From Vanilla planifolia (lineage: Eukaryota; Streptophyta; Magnoliopsida; Asparagales; Orchidaceae): a stretch of DNA of 64,000 nucleotides. The stretch covers positions 6,591,653 to 6,655,652 of the forward strand of contig CM043868.1 in assembly GCA_023846275.1 (NCBI GenBank), given 5' to 3'. Numbering within the stretch: position 1 is the first letter of the stretch; every line of letters starts with the position of its first letter. The translations under genes were made by a program, and so were the position numbers. Of this stretch, positions 35,500 to 47,690 are shown piece by piece. The notes below the pieces were generated by a model that ran no database searches, was not told where the DNA came from, and saw only the letters and a program-made list of their open reading frames with translations.

Positions 35500-35850
35500 T
35501 ATTCTTTATATTGGGAAATCATCATACCATTACAATGCCTCTCGTTACAATATTAAACATGTACACTTTGGATGCATGTAATTTTCATATTTTGACAACT
35601 TTATACTATGGTGATACCTCTGGTGTTGTCATGAAGAAAGCATGCCCAGTGAACACAATCACATAGATTGTGTTGTTCTTTAGCACATTCCTATGTATTA
35701 GATTAATACAATAGTGCATATCATTACTATTCATATTTGAACAACTTCATTATACAATGATGAATCCAACTACTGCATCAAAAAAAAATATGCTTATTGG
35801 ATGCCTTTACTCTTCATATTTGGACATCTTTGTACTATGGCTATGCCCCT
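35500..35850 (-). repeat. A/T module, inverted copy
   Basis: Three units of the repeat seen at 13921-14660 lie here in opposite orientation. The plus-strand marker ttcatatttggacatcttt occurs near 35817, with variants near 35731 and 35583, and the reverse complement corresponds to aaagatgtccaaatatgaa in the forward copies. It ends about 20 bases before the LTR of gypsy D. The open frame 35442-35666 (+) overlaps it and is not a gene. Confidence 0.55.
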
Positions 35851-36163
35851 CAATAATCTATCTGTAAAATGTTCTCACCCTAAGTCCTTATAAATAGACC
35901 TTCTTTTTAAAGGAGCAACAAAAGAAGTGGAAGCTTGATAACGGTAAATGAGTATAGAAAGAAGTAGAAGGAAGAGAGTTTTGTTACATGGAGATTCAAA
36001 TCTTTAAGAAGATTTCTTTCAAGAGATTCTAAACTCATGAATGTTTGATTTTTAGTTCTCATTGAATTTCTCAACTTTTAAATTCCCACAAGTTTTAACT
36101 TTCTCATTGAATTCTTTTGAATTCTCTTTTAATTCTTTGGAATTTTTTCACACATCCTTCTTA

Positions 36164-36175
36164 CTTATTTATATA
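36164..36175 (-). promoter_or_regulatory. TATA box of gypsy D 3' LTR
   Basis: The minus strand reads TATATAAATAAG here, at the same relative place as the TATA boxes of the other two LTR copies. If it still worked, transcription would run leftward, out of the element into the A/T module and LINE-2. Confidence 0.5.
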
Positions 36176-36371
36176 ATTCTTCGAATATATTTTTTATTAT
36201 TAAATAAAAAACATGTGATTTTGAAAAGAAATTTAAAATTCCAAAAATTTCACAAATTCTACATCTGTCCATGCCTATCCGTGTGTGTGTGCTCCATGAC
36301 ATGCATTAGTGTGGTAGCACCAGGGCGTCTACCACACCTACAGGTATTGTTCCCAAATGTAGACAACCTTT

Positions 36372-36422
36372 CACGTGCAAGTTGATAGCAGTGGCACGGT
36401 AGTTAGCTGACTAGTCCACGTG
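36372..36422. promoter_or_regulatory. Two G-box (CACGTG) hexamers in the LTR U3
   Basis: Palindromic CACGTG occurs at 36372-36377 and 36417-36422, 45 bases apart, upstream of the minus-strand TATA box. In plants CACGTG is the core site for bZIP and bHLH factors, for example in light or abscisic-acid response. Function here is inference only. Confidence 0.4.
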
Positions 36423-36769
36423 CACTTGTTCCACCTGAATGTATGCACCAGTGTACTCAGGCTCCTAGTGTGTCATACTCTTCCAAGTGTGTAAGTGCCA
36501 TTACTCATGGCATTTGGCCAACATGCATGTAAAGTGTTTCTATATGACCTGATGCATGGTTCTACTACTTTGTGCTACATCATCGATTTTTGTTGTTTTG
36601 TCTCCACCCTTGGTTTTGTTCATCCTTTTTTTGTTCAATGTTACTGGATGTGGTCTCATGATCAGTCCCTTGTTTTTACGATTCAAGCCTAATCAAATCT
36701 TCTTTGCTAAATTGACTTTTTAGCAAATCAAGTTCTATTGTTTTCTTAAAGTAATTCAGACTTGCATGG

Positions 36770-37130
36770 ATTGTACCAAGTGACTTCTTTTACTTTGTTA
36801 GTAGCACATATCTTTGATAAGTATTCATTAATCTCTTCATTTAGTGAGCACAAACAATGTCTTGTGTCATTGCTTCTTTGTTGTGGGTCCAAAAGAAGTT
36901 GTCCTTCCATCATAATCAATATTATTAGGCTTAACATTAATAAATGACATCTTTATCCTATAAATATTGATCACACAGTATAATTTGATAGAAATCTAGA
37001 GGTGTCACTTCATAAATAACCTTATCGATATAGTTTTTAGTGACAGTAAACTTCACATTACACTGTTTCTCAACTCTCGCAATGGAGCCTTTATGAATCC
37101 ACCCTAAAGAATATTATCTTGCTTGTGGTG
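36770..37130 (-). pseudogene. Gypsy D aspartic-protease-region remnant
   Basis: Read leftward from about 37130, the minus strand contains a decayed protease/linker segment. The clearest part is NIDYDGRTTSFGPTTKKQ near 36925-36870, resembling the stretch after the 'G-M-D-W/F-L' block in gypsy proteases, which precedes RT. The D-S-G active site cannot be read. The open frames 36746-36937 (-) and 36762-36947 (+) overlap it. The assignment depends partly on its place after gag and before the LTR. Confidence 0.45.
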
Positions 37131-37844
37131 TAGTATCTAATTTTGATCTTTTTACAAGACTTTCTAATATTATGTTATTTCATTTCTAGTGTCAACGATA
37201 GTATTAATAAACTCTTTTTTCACTTGTATTGTAATTATGAAGATTTTTTTCCTTCAATTAATTTTAAATGATATCTCCATTGGTTTCATTATAAAGGAAA
37301 AGGTTTCATCAACTTGTAAAATTGTTTGATGCACCTTTTTTAATCTTAGGTGGAATAAGTACCTTTTTCTCATTAAACTTTTTTGGAAAAGGTTTAGGAT
37401 ATAATTTCTAATATTTCTCTTATAAATTATTTTCTTCATGCAAGGATCAAAATATTTATAAGTTTTGTTAATAGAAAGTATGTTGTTAATTACAGCCATA
37501 ATATAATTTTTTAGAGAATACTCTTACTTTTGTTTTCATTGTTTGGACTTACAAACTTAGATATCCTAATATTTTTTCTATATGGTTTTGTCCCTTTATA
37601 TTCATTCTTCTTTTTTATGGCCATTGTGAATGTACTAGTTTATTTTAAAGATAAATTAAGAAAAAAAAAATAATTTGATTGAAATAGGATACTTTAAACT
37701 ATAATATATTTTTATAAAGTCTACAACTCTTCAATATGTATTCTTAAACTCATGACTTGTCATTAGAATCCTGTGATATATTCTTACACCATTTTTTCTT
37801 ATCAATGCCATAGATTATTCCATTTTCTCCTCCTTTTCTCACTT
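37131..37844 (-). pseudogene. Gypsy D gag-protease interval, not individually readable
   Basis: This lies between the gag capsid core and the protease remnant. An 81-codon minus-strand frame (37254-37499, MAVINNILSINKTYKYFD at its start) is rich in lysine and arginine, as expected for a nucleocapsid or linker segment. No CCHC knuckle is visible. Confidence 0.35.
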
Positions 37845-38140
37845 AACCCATGTGGTAAAATTCTTCACAAAATAATTAATTTTTCTCCATGTCACTTCCA
37901 TAGTTGTATCATTTCTTAAGTGAGCATTCCATAAGGCTAATGCATGAATCATCATTTTTAATTGAGCATAAGCCACTTTGTTAATTAATGAATAGATGTA
38001 TAATAAGAAATATGTCTCGAGTTACTCTAACCAATTATCTAATTTTTATACGTCTACTATATCATTATAAATTGGATTACCAAGTGTAGCAACTACTTTG
38101 AAAGCATGTTATTGATTCCCATGCACCAAGAAGGTGAGAT
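37845..38140 (-). pseudogene. Gypsy D gag capsid domain
   Basis: The retrotransposon gag (capsid) domain of plant Ty3/gypsy elements, which forms the particle shell. On the minus strand it reads HAFKVVATLGNPIYNDIVDV near 38105-38050, KLDNWLE then LETYFLLYIYS near 38045-37990, and KVAYAQLKMMIHALALWNAH near 37975-37915, followed by MEVTWRKINYFVKNF. The 'W-L-x-x-L-E-x-Y-F' and 'K-x-x-x-A-x-x-x-L-x-x-x-A-L-x-W-W' spacing is characteristic; the second tryptophan is missing (LALWN). A few stops interrupt it. Confidence 0.75.
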
Positions 38141-38447
38141 GGATGCCATTCTTATTTATTTATCTAACTATTTTAAGATTATCACATAATCAAGAATTTA
38201 TCCAATTAAGAGTATTTTTTTATAAATTTTTTTGTATCTATTGTAGGAAGGGATAGTAATTTTACTACCACCTCTATTAATTCTTATATTTATTGAATAA
38301 ATAGAGCTACTTATGCCACCAAGCATGATGGTAAAATAGTTGGTACAATCACCTTGACTAAAAGCTCTTTAATCTCTTGATTTGTTTTCATTACTTTTTC
38401 TTTAACAATTTTTTTCATTACAATTGCCATCAGTGTTAAATCAAAGT

Positions 38448-38459
38448 GCTCTAATAACA
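38448..38459 (-). other. Primer binding site, initiator-Met tRNA type
   Basis: The plus strand gctctaataaca is TGTTATTAGAGC on the minus strand, matching the plant PBS TGGTATCAGAGC with two changes. It lies about 20 bases inside the 5' LTR edge, with the gag region following. Confidence 0.6.
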
Positions 38460-38479
38460 AAAATAATTTGATCTTTTTA

Positions 38480-39010
38480 TGAGATTTTCACACCTCGAGT
38501 CGTCATCAAAAAACCATATTTTTAGAGTAGCAGTAGAGAAAGTGAAAGCATGATAATACCGAGGAGAAATAAAAGATAAAGGACAAAGAAAGTTTTTTTA
38601 TAAGAAAATTGAATTCCTCAAGAATATTTTCTTCAAGGGTTTTAAATTTATGAACTTTTGATTTCTAGAGCTCTTTGAATTTCTTAACTTCTAAATTCCT
38701 ACAAGTTCTAACTTTCTCTCAAAATTTCTTTTGAATTACCTCTAAACTCTTCCACATTTCTTTATACATCCTTCCCATGCCTTTATATAGTGGTTGAAAT
38801 ACAATTTTTTTTTATTATAAAACAAAAAAAATATGTGATTTTGACCAATTCTTAAAAATTCCAAAAAATTTTGCAAATTTTTCACCCATCTACGAGCTCA
38901 CATACTGTGCTACACATCTATACGATCATGATTGGGGATTATCTACAATTGTGGGTACTATTGCCACGTTTGGAAATCATGTCTCATAAGCTTTTATTAT
39001 AGTAATGTGG
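38480..39010 (-). repeat. Gypsy D 5' LTR
   Basis: The end next to the PBS reads TGAGATTTTCACACCTCGAG on the plus strand at 38480, aligning with TGTTCTCACCCTAAG of the other copies. Alignment continues through aagaaaattgaattcctc, ttgatttctagagctc, the TATA block and tttttcacccatctacgagc. The distal (U3) limit is unclear; 39010 is a working value. Confidence 0.6.
38781..38790 (-). promoter_or_regulatory. TATA box of gypsy D 5' LTR
   Basis: The minus strand reads CTATATAAAGGCATGGG, the best-preserved TATA box of the three copies of this LTR, about 310 bp from the LTR end next to the PBS. Transcription would run leftward through the element. Confidence 0.6.
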
Positions 39011-39019
39011 TAAATAGCC

Positions 39020-39440
39020 TACTAGCACACGTACACTACATGTTCAAACTTAGAAGAACCACTTATATAAGTAGGTCCACGTAAATGAACACAATTGTTT
39101 TTACATGAGTATGTAGCAAAGCATAATGAAGCACATGTGAATGTGAATCCAAAATTTTCATTTAGAGCTTTTAATTCATTTTCAACTTTGGTAAAAATCT
39201 TTAACTTATCTTTCAACACACACTTTTAACTTTTGAAAAGAACCTTTTTAGTTTTCTTTGTATTACTATAGGTAGATTATAAGGAAAATGATTATTCATT
39301 TTCATCCAAGTTTTTTTTGCTATGCATCATGTAAAGAAAACTAAGATTTTGCTTTAGTCAAAATTGATTCATCCTTCTCCATAAGTTCATCACAATGCCT
39401 TTATAACTAATTAATTTGTTGTCCATGTTTGTTATATTTC
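39020..39440 (-). pseudogene. Possible copia gag coiled-coil fragment
   Basis: A 65-codon minus-strand frame (39219-39022) begins MLKDKLKIFTKVENELKALN. Upstream on the same strand a segment reads MEKDESILTKAKS near 39385-39345. Heptad-like, charged sequence of this type occurs in the C-terminal gag of some plant copia (Sirevirus-like) elements. The minus orientation agrees with the copia LTR at 40704-42890. No knuckle or other fixed motif confirms it; a chance frame is possible. Confidence 0.35.
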
Positions 39441-39447
39441 TCTATTT

Positions 39448-40060
39448 TTCTTTTTTGATAAAGAAAATCTATTCCACGAGAAACATTTTACATCATGCTT
39501 TGGTTGCTACATTTGATAAGTGTCACAATCTGGCTTGATTAAATTATTTTGTTTGAATTGATCTAACTTGATGCTTGATAGGGCCTTTGGAAATGACCAT
39601 TGAGGATAACATAACTGAAAGATGATCAATTACCTATGAAATATGACATAATTGGCTAATCTGGTAAGATGCATTGGAACAACTACACGAAATCGAGGAC
39701 ATTGTGTTCACTGACTATGCATTTTTGAAGTAGAATTGAGAAGGCTTGTTGTAGTGAAAAAAATGTCAAACAATGAATAATAAAGGTGTCCACAAAGTGC
39801 ATGTATTAGATGTAATAATAGGAAGCATCTTTATAAAAACAAGGATTTTTATTAACAAATAGTAATGGTAGTCACCTGTGCGATATGTGATACATGGCCA
39901 ATGTATTGGGATTCATTAAAGCTATAGCACTATATCAATGACATTGTGTTCACTGAGTGTACATGTCTAACACAGAATATGGATTCTTCGTCATAGAATA
40001 AAGATTTCCAAATATCAATAATAAAGATATCCATAAATACTTGTCTAATGTAGTAATGAG
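39448..40060 (+). repeat. A/T module, copy 2
   Basis: The leader 39455-39540 (attccacgagaaac, then ttacatcatgctttggtt) aligns with 13935-14010. Repeat units follow, marked by aatgtcaaacaatgaataat near 39762, gatttccaaatatcaataat near 40004 and cattgtgttcactga near 39698 and 39942. The open frame 39930-40190 on the minus strand arises from the repeat and is not a gene. Confidence 0.55.
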
Positions 40061-40692
40061 AATCATGCTTATTTATTACATTTTGTTCTCTTTTAAAATA
40101 AAAGGTATCTTGATAGCTTCTTTTGTTCATTTTATAATTCATTAAAGCAATTAGATAGATTATCATTGCTATCAATAAGTGAGTCATCATTAGGACAAAA
40201 GTAAAGTATGCATCTTTGTGTAAAAGACTTACTTTAGAAGTACTTTAAATCACCTTCTTTCTCTTTCTCTACTTAATTTGTTTCTTCTCTTTCATGATAA
40301 CTTTAATAGACATTTGAGATTGATTATCACCGAATTACCCATTTGGTTCCTACATTGCCTCATAACATGTTGATAAGTGATAGATTTTTATTCCAATATC
40401 TTGAAATAAAGCACAATATCAGAAAGTTCATCCTCTTACATTAAGTTGAATTTTTTTAAAGATCTTTCAATTCTTTAATGGAGAATTATATAGGGATGTA
40501 CAAACAAATTTCACAAACCATATTATACTTTTTGAACAAAAGTTTAGAGGATTGTTTGTCAAAAAAATAATGTTCTTCAACAAATAGAGGACAAATTAAA
40601 GCATTAATAGAGATTAAAAATAATACATTCCTCACTCCAAAAGTCAAATGGTAAATCTTTTTTGCAAAATATTTTTCCTTTGAAACAACCTA
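40061..40692. other. Unassigned stretch next to copia PBS
   Basis: By position (just inside a minus-strand PBS) this should be the copia leader or gag start, but I cannot read the UBN2 motifs seen at 17.9-18.3 kb. It may be too decayed, or may be a different element. Confidence 0.3.
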
Positions 40693-40703
40693 CTTTGATA
40701 CCA
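40693..40703 (-). other. Primer binding site, initiator-Met tRNA type
   Basis: The plus strand ctttgatacca is TGGTATCAAAG on the minus strand, the plant PBS with a single G-to-A change. It lies at the left edge of the second 2.2-kb copia LTR. Confidence 0.65.
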
Positions 40704-42890
40704 ATTAAACGAACAAGATAATTGACAAGAGGATGGCTAGTGAATTTTGTCTCTTTAATTTTTTAAAAAATAATTTTGGCAATAATCAATGTTTTAATTT
40801 GAACTTTTAAGATTCAAAATATTTAAGAAACATTTTTGTTATTTTAAAAAACCTTGATGGAGTGCACTAAGTAAAGAACACATAAGAATTTCAAGCGACT
40901 TGGCCACAAATACAACGTCTAGATCAACCCCCAATCATAATTTATGCTCATACACTAAAAAAAACAACTTTTGTCACATAGAGGGTAGGTTATGAACCTT
41001 TACAATATCTTGATCAACATTGATCGATAACAAATCATAGAGCTTAGAATCATTAGCCAATAAAGGGCACATCAAAGTAAACAACTTCAATGAATTATAA
41101 TGGCTAAAAGAAATACATAATATAACACTTTAAATCAACAATACATTAATCTACACCTTAAACCTTTACTACAAAATGGCACAATTTCTAGATATTAGAA
41201 CAAAGCTATCAAGAGTTATGAAGCTATGCACACTCTAGGTTTAGTTGAGAATATTATAGAAAATTAAGCTCTTGGATATTAGAAAATTTTTTAAAGCTTT
41301 TCATCCATTCATTTTATTTTGAATGAACTCTTATTTCTAATCTTGCTCAGCCATTCATTGATTAAAGAAAGGGAAAAAACTTTGTTTTCTTTTCCAGTGT
41401 GACAAAAACTAGCTATTAATAATGTTAGTGACTATTCATATAAGTAGAATAAGTGGATTATTTTAAGGCAATAGGCAAATAGAATTGATTGCCTCTAGAA
41501 GTTCTTGTATGACCTCCACGCTTTAATTACTTAAGTTTATCATAAAGGCATGGTACCTATCATCGAACAATTTGATGCAAATTCTTAATTAACTTCTCTT
41601 TTTCTTAGATCTTTTTATTATATGATCATTGAGATCACATAATTATAATATGTTTGTTATTCATGTTTTAGATGATTATCATATCTAATAAATAGATTAT
41701 CATCCAATGATAATTTTTGCATTGCTTTTAAATTTTTAGTACTACACATGGTGATAATAATATGACATTGAGAGAAATAGATAATTAATCTTTTACTCAT
41801 ACAATATAGCAGCTTATACTCGTATGATGCAATTTTAGCTTAAAGTTTCCAACGTTATTTTTACTTTTTTTTTGTAAAGAAATATATCATACAAGTACAA
41901 TATACTTCTTCATACTATATTATGCTTTTTTAACATTTTGTAACTAAGTTATTTGAACTATTCTATTGATGCAGATGAATTGCATATATTGATTTATATT
42001 GTTCAATGCCTAAATTGTATTCGACACATAGAACAAAGCTTGTTCATGACTTAGGTTCCAAAGGAGAAAAAATATCATACATGTTTGAAAATAGCTTGTG
42101 ATGTATTTGATACAAGAAGGCTTACGATCAAAAATACATTTAAGGATTGTACATGAATAATATATGTATGATAGTTTTTATACATCTAGTCTCAACATAA
42201 AGGGATGATTATAGATGTACAATGTAGGAATGCTACATGAGCAATTTTTTCATAGTTGCAAAATTTATTTGGGTTTTGTACTAGAAACCATATCATACAA
42301 TTAAGATAACAATTATCATCTTGTATGAACATATGGTAATAAAGAGCAGTGCTTATTTTAAACTTAATTTATTTGACCATAACCCATGTTATGAATCCAA
42401 GATGAAGTATATCAACAATTTTAGATATTTTAGTTCTAATTATGCTAGGTTATTCTTGTGTAAGAAAGTCTTAACAAGATGCATACTTTAGGTTATAATC
42501 CTAAGTGGCACTTGGTAAAAAGGGAAAAGGCTTAACATTCTAACCCTTTGTAATGACATAAATGAGGGACCTCGAAATGGTTGAGCAACACCATTTGAAG
42601 CTAACACACTTGGCTCTAAATATAAAAGTTGAGATAAGTCCTTAAGCAAAGGTTAGCAATCTTCAATCCATTTCATAGTGACATTGTGTGCCTTGGTGTA
42701 TCACTAACATTCTTTTCTTTCACTAACTCACACAACCATTAGATAATGCATGATTCATTTTGTGATCATTAAGCTCAAAAGATCAACATAAACAATAGGG
42801 AAGGACAACTCTAAAATTATAAAATTCAAGAATAAATAGTAAAATAGTGGAAGGCTTATATAATTCTAAAGTAAAATTGATCTTAAACCT
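40704..42890 (-). repeat. Copia LTR, copy 2 (about 2.2 kb)
   Basis: This is a full-length partner of 18430-20640 with landmarks in the same order, directly bordered by a better-preserved PBS. The end near 42890 is estimated from fading similarity (gaataaatagtaaaatag against gaataaacatattacaat near 20570). The adjacent sequence differs from that beside copy 1, so the two are separate insertions and not the two LTRs of one element. Confidence 0.7.
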
Positions 42891-45800
42891 TATCTTAGAA
42901 GAACTTCTAAGCTTTAAAATCCCATGTGTGAGCAATGTGTTAAAGTAAATGACATAAAAACTTTTTGTTCTTATTATCCAAACTTAGATCAACATTGACC
43001 CCAACTCAAATGACCAAGAAAATATTATTAAAAGGCTTTCACACAAATAGAGGAAAACCTCAACACATTAGCAAGGAGGAGCCAACAACACTAGGTTGGA
43101 GGACCATAGAAATCATAAGCATAAAAATTTGAGTCAAAAGTCCTACAATCTAACCCAATGAGTAATTTGGTTGGAGCGACCAATACATGAAAAAGCTTAG
43201 CAATAATTTTTAATTGAGCTAAAAGAAGACCTAGGTTTATTAGATGAGAGAAGGATGCATGTAATTATATGTCACTTCACCCCAATAAAGTTTGTAAAAC
43301 CTTGAGAAATGGGATGGTATTCAAGTGTGAATACCTCTAAGAGATTTTTATTTTTAATTAGTTATTGATCTATGTTTTGACCTCTTTTATAGATTTTTAG
43401 AATGCCTTTTAATAGCTCAAACACCTCTAATTAATTTCTAATAGCTACTTACAAAGTTTTGTATTTTGATCATACTAATCATTATTCACTTAAATGAACT
43501 AGATGTATTATACATCTAAAGGAATACTATAAATGTTAGGCTCCAAATTTATTAGACATCTTTTACATAAGAAATTTTTGTATCTTACATAATCATCTAG
43601 TTTAGTCACTCTACTTTAATAAAGTAACCAAAATAAACTAAAAATATTACACTTTAAAACAAACATTTGCATACAATCATCAAGTTTTAGGTTTTACTCT
43701 TTACATATTATCCATCCACCAATGTACAAAGTAAATTAATCTAGATATCATATGTTATTATTAGTACACTATACACAAAGTTCTAGTTATAAGTTTTTAA
43801 ATCAACGTACCATTTGTTCTCCTATTATAGTAGCAGAATGCCATGCATACTACATGTAGGCTTCCATGTACTATACTTGGGGCTAATGTACCATACTTGA
43901 AGGTCTCACACATTATACATTATGTTAAATTTTAGCCATTTTAAGGCAATACACTCAAAGAACAATAAACATGATTTATGAATGAAATAATAAATTTATA
44001 TGCTTTATTAATGCCATTCTTTGAGTATAAAAATGTCAGGTCATGTAAGCTTTAATCTATACTAAATGTGATGAGATGTGTGGAAAGATACTTTAAGAAG
44101 TTTTTATTTAGAATTCTCACACACTAAAAAATTAACCAATTTGTTTTACTGTTTCATGATTATAACCATAGCTTTCATAATCTAATATCAAGTAAAGAGA
44201 GTCTTCAAATGATTTGCTAAGTTGCTCAAGCTTCATGTTTTGTACCTATCCCTAAAGACCTAGTTAGTAAGCTAGTTAAGTCAAAAATCAATACTCTCCA
44301 AATTTTTTGCATAGATTCCTTGAGAAGAATTATATGAAAACACTTAAAAGAAAAGTATTAAGAAATTAAGAAATATTTTTATTATCATCAAACAAGTTAC
44401 ATATGAATTATGGATTCAATAAAGAAGAGAGAGAAAGTGAAGAGAAAGGGAAGACGGTTTACAGAGAAGAGAGATATTATCTCATGAGAATAAAATCCAT
44501 ATATGATTAGATGAAAACAAACTCCTTAGGTGTTTTGTTTGAATGAGCTCTTATGCTTACCTACTGTACTTATGAGTATTTAGACAAGTTGGTTTGGTGA
44601 CGACAATTCCACATGGAGTTGACTAAATACATGGGCCAAGTAACTTATGACCTTCAAATAGCTCAAGGATGTGCAAACTAGATTAAACAATCCATAGTGT
44701 AAATAAGCACAAGGTCTAGGGTTTTTTTCCTTTTTTTGTGACATGTGTAAAGAATGTGGTTGACCTTTTCTTTTTTTCTTTAATCAAGAGCTTACAAATG
44801 CACCTTGTCATATTCCTAAATATTTTTGCATAAAACACTTTCTTATTTAAGATTGATTAAGGTTCACACTAATTGCAGAAACGTTTTATCAAACATAAAT
44901 TAATTTGTTTCATGATTAGAATTTATAAGTTAAGCACAAAATGAAAAGTTACCCCAATTCACCTTGAGGAGTTTAATGATTCAATTATACAAAGGAGATA
45001 GTCAATTTAAGAAAAATTAATTATAAAAAAATTAATAATTAAATCATAATATTTTTTGAAATACTAAAATCTTGTTATGGATTTAATTTAATCATTTGGA
45101 CCATAAGGTTGATACTAACAACCTAAGGTTCCTTGAATGTGTTCTATTAGCAATTGTGTTAATTAATGATTGGAATTTATATATGAATTATTAACAAATT
45201 AAGTACCTTATTTCAATTCTTAGGTTCAAATGTAAACTTATTTGGACAACAATTCAATTATTTGGACTTATAAGATATTGTAGTTAAGTAATGTGCTCCA
45301 TATGAAGCATCTATTTTGTTTACTATATTTTCTATTTATTAACCTAAATGTGACATATCTAGAATAGTTCAATGTTATCATTATTTCATGGAACAAATCT
45401 ATCTTGAATTGGATATCATTTGATTGATTTGAGCACTTAGGTTAAGGTTATTAAGACTTAGTTGAATTGACATAAACCATTTATAGGACAAAATTGGAAA
45501 AATAGGTCAAAACTAAAATTTTCTTTTCACAAATTGTTGAATAATATTAAATACACATGATTGGAAAATTTATTATTTTTAATATCATTGCTAAATATTC
45601 CATAAATTAGAAATTTCTTATTACTTAATGTTATGTTTAGTATATGCATGATAAGTGGACCAACATGTATAATATGCCCAGTTGCAATCTTTTGATATTA
45701 AGAAGTTGGTTTAGCAAAACACAGTACACATGATTATACTATACAATGTGTTCTATGAATGTACAATAAATACAATTTGAAATACCAAAAGTTGGAACTT

Positions 45801-46080
45801 GATTTCTTCTAAACTTAGGTTTGCATATTTTGGGAAAAGTTGAATTTTAGCATAATAGTCATATAGCCATTTACAAGTAAATGTGAGTGCTCAAATGGGT
45901 ATTAATACAAGTCATCTTGCTTCCATAAATAGTTTGGTAAATTTATTCATTCACTAAGCTATACATCATACAAAGAGAGGTCATTTTGGGAGATTTTAAT
46001 GCAATATCTTTTGGTGGAGTGGAAGTGCATTAATGTTGGATAGGATGGATTAGACTTCTATAGAAAGGTCTAAATCTTGC
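42891..46080. other. Unassigned 3.2-kb stretch
   Basis: No protein motif is recognised on either strand, and no open frame reaches 60 codons. The segment 44150-44370 resembles 16500-16720. Around 43830-43930 and 45715-45770 short related words recur (ccatgtactatac, gtaccatacttg, atgattatactatac), which may indicate an old LTR. A run tctagggtttttttcc lies near 44715. Nothing more can be supported. Confidence 0.3.
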
Positions 46081-46089
46081 TCAAAGTCC

Positions 46090-47690
46090 TAATGAAAGAT
46101 AGTTGGATTGGAATCCTATACTAAGATTTTGATCTTGCTCTAATATAGAAATTGACAAAGGATAGTTATAATTGAAGCCTTTCAACTAGATGACTAGAAA
46201 AAGATGATGAGGACAAAAATGATGCACTTAAAGGGTGTGCACTCAACCACAGTAAGAAGCCATTATTCTTAAAAATTTTCAAATTTGACAAACATTTTCT
46301 CCATTTTTCTTTTCACTTCATTACAACAAGTTACAAAGATACAAATAACAGACTTGACTAGCAATAGAAATCATGAAAAATACTACTTAATAAAATAATA
46401 TAAACTTAAAAAATGCTTAATAAAAGATAAAAAAAACTAAAGGGCCTTATATATGACCCATATAACTAACTTAAGATAAAATTACTATTGAATTAATAGA
46501 GCTCAATATGGAATCCACTAGATCAACTAAATATCATCTTATAAATGCAACTTGAAGAACATCATTCCACACCACAAATAAAAACTCTACCATATAAAGT
46601 TATATTATAAGTAAATGTTCATTAAACTTAATATTCTATTGGTATTTCAAAGAAATTAAGACGCTCAATGGTATGACTACATGGTTGGTCAAACAAGCCA
46701 ACTTAGTACATCATCTAGATAACTTATCTATTTGTCTAGCCATGTAAAATATTGAAGAATCCAATAGAGTTTGTTCATTGGGTCTATAAAACAAATTGGT
46801 AGACTCATTGTGCCTAAAAAAATAAATATATTTCTTGCATTATAAGCTAAATTAAATACTTTATGCATAATAAAATCAAAATTACTAGAAACCACATAAG
46901 TGAATCAATTTTTATGCTTAATGAGGGAGCTAGAAATGATGATAAGAAAATTTGTGAAGGAAACTCAAATTTAATTAATGCTTATTTTCATGGCTCACTT
47001 GGATTAGGCTTAGGAGAAATAGCTTTAAATGGACCGATTTTAGAGGCTTGTTTAGTCCCACAATGGGTAGATTCAATAGATTAGTTTTAGAGTTTTAGGT
47101 TTATATTTAGAAATTCATCAATTATCATCTTGGTGACATCTTTAATGCAACACAAACTTCATGGTCATGGAATGATATGTTGAACATTTGGAGTAATGGC
47201 AACAACATTTTAAGACAAAAAGCACATACTAAACATAACCAAGTTTGTGCAAGTATAAACTTTTGATAGTGCATATCAACCACATCATACCAAAAATTAT
47301 CTAAATGATTTTCATATGAGATAAGAACATAACATATTTGAGTGACTTTAACTTGAGTACTAGAATTAAAAATAATTGATTAGATATTAAATTTTGTGAA
47401 CATATTAAAATAAGATGATATCAAATTTACCATTTAAGAATAAAAATTTTATAGCTTCATAAGAAAATTTTAATAAACTTCATGCAATGATATTGCACAC
47501 AATAGTTATACAAATATGTAAAAGATGATGATTTAACATAGTCCATAAATGAGATATCTAATTTTAAAATATCTTTATATTTATGAGTATAAGGAAATAT
47601 CACATAATTATGACCTAATGGATGACATGATAACATAGGAATAGCAAGCTCTTGTAGGATAATGGCAAGATTGATTTGGATTCAACAATA
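46090..47690 (-). repeat. Element E 3' LTR
   Basis: This aligns with 47838-49470: aagattttgatcttgctc near 46122 against aagatttggatcttactt near 47875; gccaacttagtacatcatct near 46700 against gctagcttaatacatcctct near 48445; gaatccaatagagtttgttc near 46757 against gaatccaataaagtacatc near 48508; and cttaatgagggagc near 46915 against a diverged segment near 48680. A 73-codon open frame (46863-47084, +) is broken in the other copy and is not a gene. Confidence 0.6.

Larger units (their letters stand above)
35870..36740 (-). repeat. Gypsy D 3' LTR
   Basis: This begins TGTTCTCACCCTAAG at 35870 (the LTR end on the minus strand) and aligns with 15109-15560 and 38480-38950: tagaccttctttttaaagg, then atggagattcaaatcttt, then tttcacaaattctacatc. 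The part from 36260 to 36560 is much richer in G+C and CG than its surroundings and carries two CACGTG hexamers. The upper limit (U3 start) is estimated from where protease-like coding resumes. Open frames at 36062-36385 and 36495-36692 (+) lie inside the LTR and are not conserved in the other copies. Confidence 0.6.
35870..39010 (-). mobile_element. Gypsy element D: LTR-gag-protease-LTR, internally deleted
   Basis: A minus-strand Ty3/gypsy element. Its 5' LTR is at 38480-39010, followed (leftward) by a PBS (38459-38448), gag (about 38140-37845), a protease-like segment (about 37130-36770) and the 3' LTR (36740-35870). Reverse transcriptase, RNase H and integrase are missing, so the element is about 3.1 kb instead of the usual 5-10 kb or more. 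Both LTRs carry matching TATA boxes. The right edge of the 5' LTR is uncertain because copia-like sequence begins near 39020. Confidence 0.7.
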
